From: Burkholderia sp. L27(2015) | Lineage (GTDB): Bacteria > Pseudomonadota > Gammaproteobacteria > Burkholderiales > Burkholderiaceae | Length of the DNA: 64,000 nucleotides | Assembly: GCF_009765705.1 (NCBI RefSeq) | Contig: NZ_LMUX01000021.1 | Location: 89,607 to 153,606, forward strand | Direction: 5' to 3' | Shown: piece by piece, positions 49,201-58,880 of the stretch | Layout: each line of letters starts with the position of its first letter | Numbering within the stretch: the stretch's first letter is position 1 | Program-made: the position numbers and the translations under genes | The notes under the pieces: generated by a model | Told to the model about the DNA's origin: nothing | Databases searched by the model: none | The model's input: the letters and a program-made list of their open reading frames with translations, nothing else

Positions 49201-49632
49201 ATGCAATATCCCGTCCAGAACGATATTCACGCGCGCTTGCGTCTCGACAAGTGGTTATGGGCGGCGCGGTTCTTCAAAACGCGCTCGCTTGCAACCGATG
49301 CCGTGAACAAAGGGCGAGCGACGTTGAACGGCGCAGCGGTGAAGCCGGCACGCGACGTGCGGGTCGGTGACCAAGTTCGCATCGAACTCGACGGTCTTGC
49401 GTGGGAAATCGAGGTGCTAGGTATTTGTGAAGTACGCGGGCCTGCCAGTATCGCGCAGACCTTGTATCAGGAAACGCCGGAGAGCCTCGCGAAACGAGAC
49501 GCGGAGTTGGCGCGGCGCAAGCTGTTCCGCGAGCCGGCTGCCGCGCTGCACGGGCGTCCGACCAAGCGCGACCGCCGCGAAATCGGCCGGCTGAACCCCA
49601 AGATCAGCGGCAGGTCGCCGCCTGAGGACTGA
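49201..49632 (+). CDS. hslR: S4-domain RNA-binding heat-shock protein (Hsp15-like)
   Basis: Small basic protein of 143 aa (E. coli Hsp15 133) with an N-terminal S4 domain (IHARLRLDKWLWAARFFKTR... through GDQVRIELDG, residues 9-65) and a charged C-terminal tail (RRKLFREP, GRPTKRDRREIGRL). Hsp15 binds 50S subunits carrying stranded nascent chains and recycles them after heat shock. The ATG at 49201, 10 bp after hemH, matches the family start. Its position within a heat-shock block supports the call. Confidence 0.9.
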   Translation: MQYPVQNDIHARLRLDKWLWAARFFKTRSLATDAVNKGRATLNGAAVKPARDVRVGDQVRIELDGLAWEIEVLGICEVRGPASIAQTLYQETPESLAKRDAELARRKLFREPAAALHGRPTKRDRREIGRLNPKISGRSPPED

Positions 49633-49765
49633 GCCAATGACCGACGGTGGCGCGTGCAAAACCGTATTCCATTGTGCGATCGGTGACCGCCCCGGACATG
49701 CAAATCGTGGTGGTGCCAGCGATCAATACCAATCCGACCACAGCTATCGCGAAGGTCAATTTCAT
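49604..49765 (-). CDS. Small hypothetical membrane or secreted protein (53 aa)
   Basis: ATG at 49765 has AAGGA six nt upstream. The peptide starts MKLTFAIAVVGLVLIAGTTT, a good signal-peptide or single-helix segment, and continues with a polar tail ending QAATCR. It overlaps the 3' end of the S4-domain gene tail-to-tail by 29 bp. No family is recognised. It could be a lipoprotein-like or small membrane protein; TTTICMSG lacks a standard lipobox. Start signal and composition make it more likely real than a random frame. Confidence 0.55.
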   Translation of the reverse strand: MKLTFAIAVVGLVLIAGTTTICMSGAVTDRTMEYGFARATVGHWLSPQAATCR

Positions 49766-49952
49766 GGCAGATCCTTGACTGAAAGAACTTTTTTGAGCGG
49801 TGCTGCCGCCCAAGTTGACGGTTGGCCCGTGAACAGCTCAATTTTAGTCGCTCGACTATATCGGCTCAATGTCAATCGTGGTTTTCTCTCGAAAAAGAGT
49901 GTTACCGTACATTGCAACGGCCGAAAAAGCGGATTTTGGACCCTGCCGGCGA

Positions 49953-49980
49953 CTTGAAATTATGTCGCATGCCCCCATAA
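49953..49980 (+). promoter_or_regulatory. grpE: Heat-shock (sigma-32) promoter of grpE
   Basis: CTTGAAA (49953-49959), 13-bp spacer, CCCCATAA (49973-49980): a near-perfect match to the RpoH consensus CTTGAAA-N13-15-CCCCATNT. It is 155 bp upstream of grpE and oriented toward it. Confidence 0.88.
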
Positions 49981-50134
49981 ACAAAGGGGCGGCCGCGAAC
50001 CGACTGCATCCGCGATCGCGCCCGGGCGAGTGTTGCGTCGCCGCAAATGGGCTTTTCAGCCCGCCGAACTTCTTGGACTCGATCACTGTTCGGGTCTGCT
50101 TTTTTTGATCACAGTAATTTAGGGAAATACGGAA

Positions 50135-50689
50135 ATGGAAGACACTCAATCGACGCCGCCGACGCCGCAACAAGATTCCGAAGCGCAATTCTCTGCCGCT
50201 CAGAACCCCGAAGTCGCGGGCGATGCTGCCGGCAACGAGAGCGACGCTGCGCTGGCGGAAGCGCAGGCAAAGTTGGCAACGCTGCAGGAGGAGTTCCTGC
50301 GCGCCAAGGCCGAGACGGAAAATATCCGTCGTCGGGCTCAGGAAGACGTCACCAAAGCGCATAAATTCGCGCTCGAAAGCTTTGCCGAGTACCTGTTGCC
50401 GGTGATCGACAGCCTCGAAGCCGCGCTGGCGGACACGTCGGGCGATACCACCAAGGTTCGCCAAGGGGTTGAGCTAACGCTGCGCCAGCTCAATTCGGCG
50501 CTGGAAAAAGGGCGAGTGATCGCCATCAATCCGGTTGGCGAGAAATTCGATCCGCACCGCCACCAAGCTATTTCGATGGTGCCGTCGGAACAGGAAGCGA
50601 ACACGGTGGTCGCGGTGCTGCAAAAAGGCTTTCTGATCTCGGATCGCGTGCTGCGCCCGGCGTTGGTGACGGTGTCACAGCCGAAATAA
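50135..50689 (+). CDS. grpE: Nucleotide exchange factor GrpE
   Basis: DnaK co-chaperone of 184 aa (E. coli 197) that releases ADP from DnaK and acts as a thermosensor. A low-complexity N-terminus (residues 1-50) leads into a long helical dimerisation region ([18 protein letters not shown]...), and the C-terminal beta domain has [20 protein letters not shown] and [22 protein letters not shown] consensus sigma-32 promoter lies upstream. A thioredoxin-like gene follows after 17 bp, then dnaK. Confidence 0.95.
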   Translation: MEDTQSTPPTPQQDSEAQFSAAQNPEVAGDAAGNESDAALAEAQAKLATLQEEFLRAKAETENIRRRAQEDVTKAHKFALESFAEYLLPVIDSLEAALADTSGDTTKVRQGVELTLRQLNSALEKGRVIAINPVGEKFDPHRHQAISMVPSEQEANTVVAVLQKGFLISDRVLRPALVTVSQPK

Positions 50690-50706
50690 GCAGCCGAGCA
50701 CGCACC

Positions 50707-51105
50707 ATGCCGCAAATCTCGATTGACCGTAGCGCTTTCGACACCTTCGCGATGCGCGAAGTGACCGCTGCCGACCTCGACGCTCAGCTTGCCGCTGCGG
50801 GCGATGGGCTTGCCGTCGTGTTTTTGTGGGGCTATGACTGCTTCAACTGTGAAATTGCCAAGAAGGCGATGCTGGCCCAGCCCGCCGCCATCGAAGCGCT
50901 GGGGCTGACCTGGTTTCACAGCAATGTCTACGAGCAGCCGGAGTTATCCCGGCGCTTCGCGCTGCATGGCGTACCCACCTGGTTTTTCTTTTATCGCGGC
51001 CGCAAGCTGGGTCGCGCGACCGGATGGCATGGTTTGGCGCAATTTGAGGCCGCAGTGAGCGCTGCACGCGCAAAAATTGCAGATTTGCGCGAAATCGGGT
51101 CTTGA
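50707..51105 (+). CDS. Thioredoxin-family protein between grpE and dnaK
   Basis: Thioredoxin-fold protein of 132 aa with a redox-active CFNC in WGYDCFNCEIAKK near residue 52 and a cis-proline in GVPTWFFFYRGRKLGR. It is unlike classical thioredoxin (WCGPC), so the partner and redox potential are unknown. No signal peptide, hence cytoplasmic. Its place inside the grpE-dnaK stretch implies heat-shock co-expression and perhaps a role in thiol repair of chaperone clients; that role is inference. A possible second heat-shock promoter overlaps its stop codon. Confidence 0.85.
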   Translation: MPQISIDRSAFDTFAMREVTAADLDAQLAAAGDGLAVVFLWGYDCFNCEIAKKAMLAQPAAIEALGLTWFHSNVYEQPELSRRFALHGVPTWFFFYRGRKLGRATGWHGLAQFEAAVSAARAKIADLREIGS

Positions 51106-51129
51106 AAAAGCGCCGTCGGGACCCACGTT
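51101..51129 (+). promoter_or_regulatory. dnaK: Candidate sigma-32 promoter of dnaK
   Basis: CTTGAAA (51101-51107) overlaps the stop of the thioredoxin-like gene and is followed after 14 bp by CCCACGTT (51122-51129), a partial match to CCCCATNT. It is 138 bp upstream of dnaK. The -35 is perfect but the -10 is weaker than that of grpE. Confidence 0.55.
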
Positions 51130-51267
51130 AGGAGCAAGGTTATAGATAGGGAATCGGAAGCGCGGCCATCCTCGTGAAAAATCGAGGTCGCGCGGTCCGA
51201 AGTGACGCAAAATGTCGCCTGCTGTGAAGCTGGCGACCCGGGAACGATTAAAGTCAGGGAGCTAGAA

Positions 51268-53226
51268 ATGGGCAGAATCATCGGGATTGACTTGGGTACG
51301 ACGAACTCGTGCGTAGCGATCATGGAAGGCAATACCGTGCGCGTGATCGAAAACGCCGAAGGCACACGCACCACGCCGTCTATCGTCGCTTATATGGAAG
51401 ACGGTGAGATTCTGGTCGGCGCGCCGGCCAAGCGTCAAGCGGTGACCAATCCGCGCAATACGCTATATGCGGTCAAGCGCCTGATTGGTCGCCGTTTCGA
51501 AGAAAAAGAAGTGCAGAAAGACATCGCGCTGATGCCCTATGCCATCTCGAAAGCCGACAATGGCGACGCATGGATCACCGTGCGCAACGAAAAATTGGCA
51601 CCGCCGCAGATTTCCGCGGAAATCCTGCGCAAGATGAAAAAGACCGCCGAAGACTACCTCGGCGAGCCGGTGACCGAAGCGGTCATCACCGTGCCGGCTT
51701 ACTTCAACGACAGCCAGCGCCAAGCAACCAAAGATGCAGGGCGTATCGCCGGCCTCGAAGTCAAGCGCATTATCAACGAACCGACCGCGGCGGCTCTCGC
51801 GTTCGGTTTGGACAAGACCGAAAAGGGCGATCGAAAGATTGCCGTATATGACTTGGGCGGCGGCACGTTCGATATTTCGATCATCGAAATTGCCGATGTC
51901 GACGGCGAAAAACAATTTGAAGTGCTGGCGACCAACGGCGACACCTTCCTGGGTGGCGAAGACTTCGACCAACGCATCATCGAATACATCATTGCCGAGT
52001 TCAAGAAAGAGCAGGGCGTCGACCTGTCGAAAGACGTGCTCGCGCTGCAACGCCTGAAAGATGCGGCCGAGAAAGCGAAGATCGAATTGTCGAGCACGCA
52101 GCAGACCGAAATCAATCTGCCGTACGTGACGGCCGATGCCAGCGGTCCGAAGCACTTGAACTTGAAGATCACGCGCGCCAAGCTCGAAGCGCTGGTCGAA
52201 GAGCTGATCGAACGCACGATGGAGCCGTGCCGTATCGCCATTAAAGATGCAGGCGTGAAGGTCGGCGAAATCGACGATATCATCCTGGTCGGCGGCATGA
52301 CGCGTATGCCCAAGGTGCAAGAGAAGGTCAAGGAATTCTTCGGCAAGGACCCGCGTCGCGACGTGAACCCGGACGAAGCCGTGGCTGTGGGCGCTGCGAT
52401 CCAAGGCCAAGTGCTCTCGGGTGACCGTAAGGACGTGCTGCTGCTGGACGTGACGCCGTTATCGCTGGGCATCGAGACGCTGGGTGGCGTGATGACCAAG
52501 ATGATCAAGAAAAACACGACGATCCCGACCAAGCACGCGCAGGTATATTCGACTGCCGATGACAATCAGGGTGCCGTGACGATCAAGGTGTTCCAGGGCG
52601 AGCGCGAGATGGCGGCCGGTAACAAGCTGCTGGGCGAATTCAACCTCGAAGGCATCCCACCGGCGCCGCGTGGCGTGCCGCAGGTCGAAGTCACGTTCGA
52701 CATCGACGCCAATGGTATCTTGCACGTCGGCGCGAAGGACAAGGCAACCGGCAAGGAAAACAAGATCACGATCAAGGCCAACTCGGGTCTGTCCGAAGCC
52801 GAAATCGACCAGATGGTGAAAGACGCCGAGATCAACGCAGCCGAAGATCACAAGCTGCGCGAGCTGGCCGAGTCGCGTAATCAGGGCGAGTCGCTGGTTC
52901 ACAGCACCAAGAAATCGGTGGCTGAGTATGGTGACAAGCTCGACGCGGCCGAAAAGACCCAGATCGAGAGCGCGTTGAAGGAACTGGAAGACGCGCTCCA
53001 GGGTACCGACAAGGCTGCCATCGACGCCAAGGTCGAAGCGTTGAGCACCGCGGCGCAGAAACTCGGCGAAAAGATGTATGCCGATTTGCAGGCTCAGCAA
53101 GCCGCGGCAGCAGCGGGTGGCGCAGGCGCGCAAGGCGAGCATCCGGGTGCGCAGCACGCCGGTGCCGATGAGAAACCGGCGGAAGACGTGGTCGATGCCG
53201 ATTTCAAGGAAGTGAAGAAGGACTGA
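51268..53226 (+). CDS. dnaK: Chaperone DnaK (Hsp70)
   Basis: Hsp70 of 652 aa (E. coli 638). Nucleotide-binding domain (1-385) with [30 protein letters not shown] and [12 protein letters not shown]; linker [14 protein letters not shown]; substrate-binding domain and helical lid; C-terminal tail rich in Ala/Gly ending [12 protein letters not shown], close to the consensus EEVKDKK-type end that binds partners. The ATG at 51268, with GGGAG upstream, matches the family; an upstream extension is unsupported. Works with GrpE and DnaJ encoded on either side. Confidence 0.98.
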   Translation: MGRIIGIDLGTTNSCVAIMEGNTVRVIENAEGTRTTPSIVAYMEDGEILVGAPAKRQAVTNPRNTLYAVKRLIGRRFEEKEVQKDIALMPYAISKADNGDAWITVRNEKLAPPQISAEILRKMKKTAEDYLGEPVTEAVITVPAYFNDSQRQATKDAGRIAGLEVKRIINEPTAAALAFGLDKTEKGDRKIAVYDLGGGTFDISIIEIADVDGEKQFEVLATNGDTFLGGEDFDQRIIEYIIAEFKKEQGVDLSKDVLALQRLKDAAEKAKIELSSTQQTEINLPYVTADASGPKHLNLKITRAKLEALVEELIERTMEPCRIAIKDAGVKVGEIDDIILVGGMTRMPKVQEKVKEFFGKDPRRDVNPDEAVAVGAAIQGQVLSGDRKDVLLLDVTPLSLGIETLGGVMTKMIKKNTTIPTKHAQVYSTADDNQGAVTIKVFQGEREMAAGNKLLGEFNLEGIPPAPRGVPQVEVTFDIDANGILHVGAKDKATGKENKITIKANSGLSEAEIDQMVKDAEINAAEDHKLRELAESRNQGESLVHSTKKSVAEYGDKLDAAEKTQIESALKELEDALQGTDKAAIDAKVEALSTAAQKLGEKMYADLQAQQAAAAAGGAGAQGEHPGAQHAGADEKPAEDVVDADFKEVKKD

Positions 53227-53490
53227 TCCTGCCGTGAAGGTCAGTGGTAAAGACAGGACGTAGTGTCAGCCTGGCGAATGCGTCTGCTACGTGCAGAAGG
53301 TTCGCCGGGCGTATTTGTTTTTGGCTGGCGTGGTAGCGGGTTTCCCGATACCGTGTCCGACGAGTCGCTGTGGGTGCGCTGTGGTTCCGCTGTGGTTCAG
53401 CTGTGACTCATTTGCGGGCTCATTGACAGGCTCATTACTAGGATTAACAAGGCGCCGCTGGCCCGGTTTGGCAGGCGGTGACAGATCGAT
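53227..53490. other. 264-bp dnaK-dnaJ spacer
   Basis: The spacer contains a short repeat cluster (CGCTGTGGTTC twice, then CAGCTGTGACTC, around 53370-53410) and two copies of GGCTCATT near 53418-53440. No terminator or sigma-32 promoter is convincing, so dnaJ is probably read from the dnaK transcript. Confidence 0.5.
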
Positions 53491-54630
53491 ATGGCGAAAC
53501 GGGATTACTACGACATTCTAGGTGTCGCACGCAACGCAAGCGATGAAGAGATCAAAAAGTCGTACCGCAAGCTTGCGATGAAATTTCATCCGGACCGCAA
53601 TCCGGATAGCAAGGATGCGGAGGAGCATTTCAAGGAGGCGAAGGAAGCCTATGAAATGCTGTCCGATGGACAAAAGCGCGCCGCTTACGACCAGTACGGC
53701 CATGCGGGCGTCGATCCGAATATGGGTGGCGCGGGCGGTCCGGGCTTTGGCGGGTTCGCCGAGGCTTTTGGCGATATCTTCGGCGATATCTTTGGCGGCG
53801 CTGCCGGCCAGCAGGGTGCCGGACGCGGCCGCTCCGGCCCGCAGGTTTATCGCGGCGCGGACTTGCGCTACAGCATGGAAATTACGCTGGAGCAGGCGGC
53901 GCATGGCTACGAAACGCAGATTCGCGTGCCGAGCTGGGATAACTGCGAGGTTTGCAGCGGTTCGGGTGCGAAGCCCGGCACCAAGCCGCAAACCTGCCCG
54001 ACGTGTAGCGGCCAGGGCACGGTGCGCATGTCGCAAGGCTTCTTCAGCATTCAGCAGACTTGCCCGAAATGCCATGGCACGGGAAGTTTCATTCCTGATC
54101 CCTGCACGGCGTGTCACGGTGCCGGCAAGATCAAAAAGACCAAGACGCTTGAAGTCAAAGTACCGGTCGGTATCGACGACGGCATGCGGATTCGTTCGGG
54201 CGGCAACGGCGAGCCGGGTCTGAACGGCGGGCCGCCGGGCGATCTGTATGTGGAAATTCACATCAAGGCCCATTCGGTGTTCGAGCGCGAGGGCGACGAT
54301 TTGCATTGCCAGATGCCGATCAGCTTCGCGGCGGCGGCCTTGGGCGGTGAGATCGAGGTACCGACGCTGGCAGGCCGCGCCAGCTTTGAAGTGTCGGAGG
54401 GTACGCAATCGGGCAAGACATTCCGCCTGCGTGGCAAGGGCATCAAGGGCGTGCGTTCCAGCATCCCGGGCGACCTGTACGTGCATGTGATTGTCGAAAC
54501 ACCGGTCAAGCTGACGGAACCCCAACGCGATTTGTTGCGGCAGTTCGATAAATCGTTGACTGAAGGCGGCTCGCGCCACAGTCCGCAAAGCAAAGGCTGG
54601 TTCGACCGGGTCAAGAGCTTCTTCGAGTGA
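53491..54630 (+). CDS. dnaJ: Chaperone DnaJ (Hsp40)
   Basis: DnaK co-chaperone of 379 aa (E. coli 376). J-domain residues 1-70 with the H33-P34-D35 tripeptide; Gly/Phe-rich linker ([19 protein letters not shown]); four CxxCxGxG zinc repeats ([32 protein letters not shown]); then the C-terminal client-binding domains. It stimulates DnaK ATP hydrolysis and hands over substrates. It ends 4 bp before the pabB-pabC gene. Confidence 0.98.
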   Translation: MAKRDYYDILGVARNASDEEIKKSYRKLAMKFHPDRNPDSKDAEEHFKEAKEAYEMLSDGQKRAAYDQYGHAGVDPNMGGAGGPGFGGFAEAFGDIFGDIFGGAAGQQGAGRGRSGPQVYRGADLRYSMEITLEQAAHGYETQIRVPSWDNCEVCSGSGAKPGTKPQTCPTCSGQGTVRMSQGFFSIQQTCPKCHGTGSFIPDPCTACHGAGKIKKTKTLEVKVPVGIDDGMRIRSGGNGEPGLNGGPPGDLYVEIHIKAHSVFEREGDDLHCQMPISFAAAALGGEIEVPTLAGRASFEVSEGTQSGKTFRLRGKGIKGVRSSIPGDLYVHVIVETPVKLTEPQRDLLRQFDKSLTEGGSRHSPQSKGWFDRVKSFFE

Positions 54631-54634
54631 CATC

Positions 54635-56659
54635 ATGGTGAGTGCCGGCCCGTTCGCGCTGTTCGACGACGCATCTATCGCGTCGAATCGCTCGGCGGGC
54701 GGCGCTGGTGTTTCTGCTGCCCCCGACTTTACTGCAACCTCCACGCCTGGCTCCTCAGGCGGGAGCTCCCGACTCTATACCGGATTTGTGCGCGAGCATG
54801 TGTGCCACGATGGCGCGCAACTCGATGCGTTCGATGCGGCGGTCGCGGCCGATCTTGCTGCGGGCCTGCATGCCGTAGTGCTCGCCGACTACGAATGGGG
54901 CACGGCGCTAAACGGCGTGCCTGGCGTGTCTGGCGCTCCTCGGCCCCTAGCCGGCTTGCCCGGCGAACCGCAGCAGGTACGCGGTGCGCTCGATGCCCCA
55001 GCGTTGCGCTGCCTGATGTTCGATACATTGGCGCGCCCTACGCGTGGCGAGGTCGACGACTGGCTGGTCGCCCACGATAATCGCCAGACCGAGCCGAGCT
55101 GCGCCGGTGTGCTCGACCTCGAGCCCAGCGTCGAACGTGCCGAATTCGACCGCTCCATGAGCGAGATTGGAGAGGCGCTGCGAGCCGGCGACGCCTACCA
55201 GATCAACTACACGTTTCGCCTCGATTTCACCGCCTACGGCGAGCCTTTGGCGCTTTATCGCCGCTTGCGTGCGCGTCAGCCGGTACGATACGGCGCCTTG
55301 ATCGCATTGCCCGAGCAGCGCTGGATCCTGTCGTGCTCACCGGAATTGTTCGTGGCCTTCGCTGGCGCTTCGGCCGAGTTGACCGCGCGGCCAATGAAAG
55401 GCACAGCCGCGCGTTTAAGCGATCCGCAAGCCGATCAAGAAGCCGCGTCGGGGCTGGCCCAAGATGCCAAGAATCGCGCCGAAAATCTGATGATCGTCGA
55501 TTTGCTGCGCAACGATTTGGGCCGTATCGCGGAGACCGGCTCGGTGAAAACACCGGCGCTTTTTTCGATCGAAGGGCACCCCAGCGTCTGGCAAATGACG
55601 TCCACGGTTACGGCAAGACTCAAGGGCGGCACTTCGTTCGCCAACGTGATGCGCGCCTTGTTTCCCTGTGGGTCGATTACCGGTGCGCCCAAGCGTCGCG
55701 CGATGCAGATCATCGCATCGCTCGAATCGACGCCGCGCGGGCTTTATACCGGCGCGATCGGCTGGTTGGATGCGCCGCGCCCGGGTACGCGCAACGCGTG
55801 TGGGGATTTTTGCCTGTCGGTTGCGATTCGTACGCTGTGCCTGCAAGCGCCACATGCCCATGACATGCGAGCGGGGCGCCTGGGCATAGGCGCTGGCATC
55901 GTGCTCGACAGTCGTTGCGACGACGAGTATGAGGAGTGTTATCTGAAAGCGCGTTTTTTGACGGGTCTTGACCCGGGCCTGACCTTGTTCGAAACGATAC
56001 GTGCGAGCCGCGGGCAGGGGGCGCCTTATCTCGATCGGCATTTGGCTCGTCTCGCGAACGGCGCGCGCCGGTTGGGATTCGCCTGTGAGCCGGCAACGTT
56101 GCGCGCTGCGGTGTTGTCACAGATTGCTGAGTTGCCCGATGGCTTACCCGCTGACTTATCCGCTAACTTACCCGCTGAAGCCGAGTACAGGCTGAGGCTC
56201 GTGCTCGCGCACGATGGCCGTGCGAGTATCACGCATGCGCCGCTGCGGCCGTTGCCGCCGGGACCGGTCAAGATATGGCTGGCTCAGGATCTGGGGTTTG
56301 CCGCCACCGAGGCCTCCGATGCGCTGCTGCGGTTTAAAAGCAGCCGGCGTGCCGACTACGACAAGGCGTGGCAGCAAGCCGAAGCATTGGGTGGCTTCGA
56401 CGCGATCTTCGTCAATACACGTGGCGAGTTGACAGAGGGCGGTCGCAGCAATCTGTTCGTCAAGCTTGCGGGTCGCTGGTGGACGCCGCCGTTGGCAAGC
56501 GGCGTGCTGCCCGGGGTGATGCGAGCAGTGTTGCTGGAAGACCCCCTATGGGCAGCAACAGAGCGGGTTTTGCTGCCGGCGGATCTGGACGCGGCTGAAG
56601 CGCTGGTAGTGAGCAACGCTTTACGCGCAGCGGTACCCGCGCAATTGATGCGGAAATAA
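54635..56659 (+). CDS. pabB: Aminodeoxychorismate synthase component I fused to aminodeoxychorismate lyase (PabB-PabC)
   Basis: Fusion of 674 aa for p-aminobenzoate (folate) synthesis. Residues about 1-440 are PabB: TARPMKGTAAR, VDLLRNDLGRIAETGSV, FPCGSITGAPKRRAM. Residues about 445-674 are the PLP-dependent lyase PabC: LFETIRASRG, the probable cofactor lysine in RFKSSRRADYD (near residue 568), and ELTEGGRSNLFV. The N-terminal 35 residues are low complexity. A four-unit 12-bp repeat in the PabC part encodes LPDG-LPAD-LSAN-LPAE. It starts 4 bp after dnaJ. The glutamine amidotransferase PabA is not here. Such fusions are known in related bacteria. Confidence 0.93.
   Translation: MVSAGPFALFDDASIASNRSAGGAGVSAAPDFTATSTPGSSGGSSRLYTGFVREHVCHDGAQLDAFDAAVAADLAAGLHAVVLADYEWGTALNGVPGVSGAPRPLAGLPGEPQQVRGALDAPALRCLMFDTLARPTRGEVDDWLVAHDNRQTEPSCAGVLDLEPSVERAEFDRSMSEIGEALRAGDAYQINYTFRLDFTAYGEPLALYRRLRARQPVRYGALIALPEQRWILSCSPELFVAFAGASAELTARPMKGTAARLSDPQADQEAASGLAQDAKNRAENLMIVDLLRNDLGRIAETGSVKTPALFSIEGHPSVWQMTSTVTARLKGGTSFANVMRALFPCGSITGAPKRRAMQIIASLESTPRGLYTGAIGWLDAPRPGTRNACGDFCLSVAIRTLCLQAPHAHDMRAGRLGIGAGIVLDSRCDDEYEECYLKARFLTGLDPGLTLFETIRASRGQGAPYLDRHLARLANGARRLGFACEPATLRAAVLSQIAELPDGLPADLSANLPAEAEYRLRLVLAHDGRASITHAPLRPLPPGPVKIWLAQDLGFAATEASDALLRFKSSRRADYDKAWQQAEALGGFDAIFVNTRGELTEGGRSNLFVKLAGRWWTPPLASGVLPGVMRAVLLEDPLWAATERVLLPADLDAAEALVVSNALRAAVPAQLMRK
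56131..56178. repeat. 12-bp in-frame tandem repeat inside pabB-pabC
   Basis: Four consecutive 12-bp units: GTTGCCCGATGG (56131-56142), CTTACCCGCTGA (56143-56154), CTTATCCGCTAA (56155-56166), CTTACCCGCTGA (56167-56178). The reading frame is kept and encodes a run of Leu-Pro-Ala-x blocks, likely a surface loop of the lyase domain. Confidence 0.85.
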
Positions 56660-56692
56660 AATCGCTACTTAAGAAACAGTCTAGAAGACGTA

Positions 56693-57508
56693 CTAGAAAA
56701 CGTGTGCTTCGCCCGGGAAGCTGCCCTCTTTAACCGCCGCGATATAAGCCCGTACCGCGCCTTCGATGCTGCTCTGGTCTTCCATGAAGTTGCGTACGAA
56801 ACGCGGCCGCTTGCCCGGGAAAATCCCGAGCATATCGTGCAGCACCAATACCTGTCCGGAGCAATCGACGCCTGCACCGATCCCTATCGTCGGGGCGCGC
56901 AGTCGTTCGGTGGTGGCCCGACCCAAAGCCGCCGGCACCGCTTCGAGCACGAATAATTGCGCCCCGGCTTGTTCCAGCGCTACAGCATCATCGAGCAGTT
57001 GCAGAGCGCCGGCTTCGGTTTTCCCCTGCACCTTGAAGCCGCCAAACGCATGCACCGATTGCGGCGTCAGACCGATGTGCGCGCATACCGGAATGGCGCG
57101 TTCCACCAGCATGCGCACCGTATCGGCCAGCCAGGCGCCACCTTCGAGCTTGATCATCTGCGCGCCCGCGCGCATCAGCACCACCGCGTTGTTGTATGCG
57201 TCGGTGGGCGTGCCATAAGTGCCGAATGGCATATCGGCAACCACCAGCGCATTGTGATTGCCACGACCGACGCACGCGGTGTGATAGGCGATATCGGTCA
57301 ACGTCACCGGCAAGGTCGTCGAGTGGCCTTGCAGCACATTGCCGAGTGAATCGCCGATCAGCAATACTTCGACGCCGGCGCGATCGAGCAGCGCTGCGAA
57401 GCTTGCGTCATAGCATGTCAGCATGGTGATCTTGTCGCCTGCGTCGCGCATCGCCTGCAGCCGCGGTACGGTAACGGCGCTGCGCGCCTTGTCTTGCAAA
57501 TAGGTCAT
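56693..57508 (-). CDS. panB: 3-methyl-2-oxobutanoate hydroxymethyltransferase PanB
   Basis: First committed step of pantothenate synthesis, transferring a one-carbon unit from methylene-tetrahydrofolate to ketoisovalerate; 271 aa (E. coli 264). [50 protein letters not shown] and [18 protein letters not shown] are conserved. It is convergent with pabB-pabC (33 bp apart) and lies downstream of dgk and folK, grouping two folate-linked pathways. Confidence 0.96.
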   Translation of the reverse strand: MTYLQDKARSAVTVPRLQAMRDAGDKITMLTCYDASFAALLDRAGVEVLLIGDSLGNVLQGHSTTLPVTLTDIAYHTACVGRGNHNALVVADMPFGTYGTPTDAYNNAVVLMRAGAQMIKLEGGAWLADTVRMLVERAIPVCAHIGLTPQSVHAFGGFKVQGKTEAGALQLLDDAVALEQAGAQLFVLEAVPAALGRATTERLRAPTIGIGAGVDCSGQVLVLHDMLGIFPGKRPRFVRNFMEDQSSIEGAVRAYIAAVKEGSFPGEAHVF

Positions 57509-57586
57509 GGAAAATCCGATGGAATATCAATGGTGGCCGGTTGGGCGCCGCATAGTCGGCGAACCTTGGCGGTGACGCTGCGCAGC

Positions 57587-58285
57587 CTAGGGCGTGCCTT
57601 TGACGAAAGAAGTTTTGCGACCGCGCAAGTTGCCTATCCGTTCGATCAGCAGCGCCATGTCGGCATCATTTTCAAGCGGGTTGAAGTGTTCGGTGTTCAC
57701 GGTGAGCACCGGCGCTTCGCTGTAATGGTAAAAATAGTTATCGTAGGCGCGGCACAAGGCGCGCAGATAGTGATCGGTAATCAGTTGCTCGGACGAGATG
57801 GCGCGCCGCTGGATCCGGGCAAACAGCACTTCGGGGCTGGCTTGCAAATAGATCACCAAATCGGGCGCACCGGGCGCGAGCTGTACCTGCCGCGCCAGTT
57901 CCCGATACAGCGAGAATTCATCGTCGGGCAGTGTCAGGCGCGCGAACAGTTCGTCTTTCTGGCGCATGAAATCGGTGACCACCGGCGGCCCGAGATCGAC
58001 CGCCAAGGCAATCTCGCGTGACTGAGCGGCACGCTGCAATAGAAAACTCAGTTGAGCGGGCAGCGCATAACGCGCGCCCTGCTGATAAAAGCGATCGAGA
58101 AAGGGATTGTCGCCCGGTTGTTCGAGCACTGTACGCATCGACCAGCGACTTGCCAGCTTGAGCGCCAGCGACGTTTTACCGACACCGATCGGACCTTCGA
58201 TCACCATGTGCCGAACCGGCGGGTTCAAGTCAGGGCCTTGCACGGTAACTTGCACAGGACGCGACGTGAATGAGCCGACGGACAT
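57587..58285 (-). CDS. Deoxynucleoside kinase family protein
   Basis: P-loop kinase of 232 aa with Walker A GPIGVGKTSLA near residues 31-41, an Arg-rich lid (FARIQRRAISSEQ) and the YLQASPEVLF segment characteristic of deoxyadenosine/deoxyguanosine kinases. It probably phosphorylates deoxynucleosides for salvage. The exact nucleoside is not readable from the sequence. It sits 12 bp downstream of folK and upstream of panB, as in many betaproteobacteria. Confidence 0.87.
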   Translation of the reverse strand: MSVGSFTSRPVQVTVQGPDLNPPVRHMVIEGPIGVGKTSLALKLASRWSMRTVLEQPGDNPFLDRFYQQGARYALPAQLSFLLQRAAQSREIALAVDLGPPVVTDFMRQKDELFARLTLPDDEFSLYRELARQVQLAPGAPDLVIYLQASPEVLFARIQRRAISSEQLITDHYLRALCRAYDNYFYHYSEAPVLTVNTEHFNPLENDADMALLIERIGNLRGRKTSFVKGTP

Positions 58286-58297
58286 TGTGCTGGGCCT

Positions 58298-58855
58298 TCA
58301 GGCGGGTTTGGGGTGACTGGCGGCGAGGCGGGCGCCTGCGTCTTTGGCCTTCGCGGCGCTTTGCAGCGGGCACTGGCAGGTCTCGACTTTTTCGATGCGT
58401 TGCTCGGCCACTTGCGCTAGATAAGTCTGGGCTCGGCCATAGCCCGGGATCACGATGTCGGCATCGAGTTCGATCAGCGGCACCAGCGTAAACGCGCGTT
58501 GGACCAGGCGCGGATGCGGAATGACGAGATCCTCAGCGTCGACCTTCTGAGTGCCGAATAGCAGGATGTCGAGGTCGAGCGTACGGGGAGCATTGCGATA
58601 CGAACGTTCGCGCCCAAAATGATTTTCGATCAACAGGCACAACCTGAGCAGCGACGGTGCAAGCAACGCCGTCTCGACCGCGACGACGCAGTTGTAGTAA
58701 TCGTCGCCGTCCGCGTCGATGGGGGCAGTGCGATACAGGCTCGATTTCGCGAGCACCGTGATCGTGTGTTGTTGCGCCAGGCAAACCACGGCGTCTTTCA
58801 AGGTCTGGCGCGCATCTCCCAGATTCGCGCCAAGTCCCAGATAGGCTAGCGTCAT
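58298..58855 (-). CDS. folK: 6-hydroxymethyl-7,8-dihydropterin pyrophosphokinase FolK
   Basis: Transfers pyrophosphate from ATP to hydroxymethyldihydropterin in folate synthesis; 185 aa (E. coli 159, the excess being a C-terminal tail after LAQVAEQRIEKVE). AYLGLGANLGD, RTLDLDILLFG and IPHPRLVQRAFTLVPLIE are the family signatures. The ATG at 58855 gives the standard MTLAYLGLGANLG start. It is 25 bp downstream of pcnB. Confidence 0.95.
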   Translation of the reverse strand: MTLAYLGLGANLGDARQTLKDAVVCLAQQHTITVLAKSSLYRTAPIDADGDDYYNCVVAVETALLAPSLLRLCLLIENHFGRERSYRNAPRTLDLDILLFGTQKVDAEDLVIPHPRLVQRAFTLVPLIELDADIVIPGYGRAQTYLAQVAEQRIEKVETCQCPLQSAAKAKDAGARLAASHPKPA

Positions 58856-58880
58856 AAACGTCCTACGTCTGTCCAAAAGG

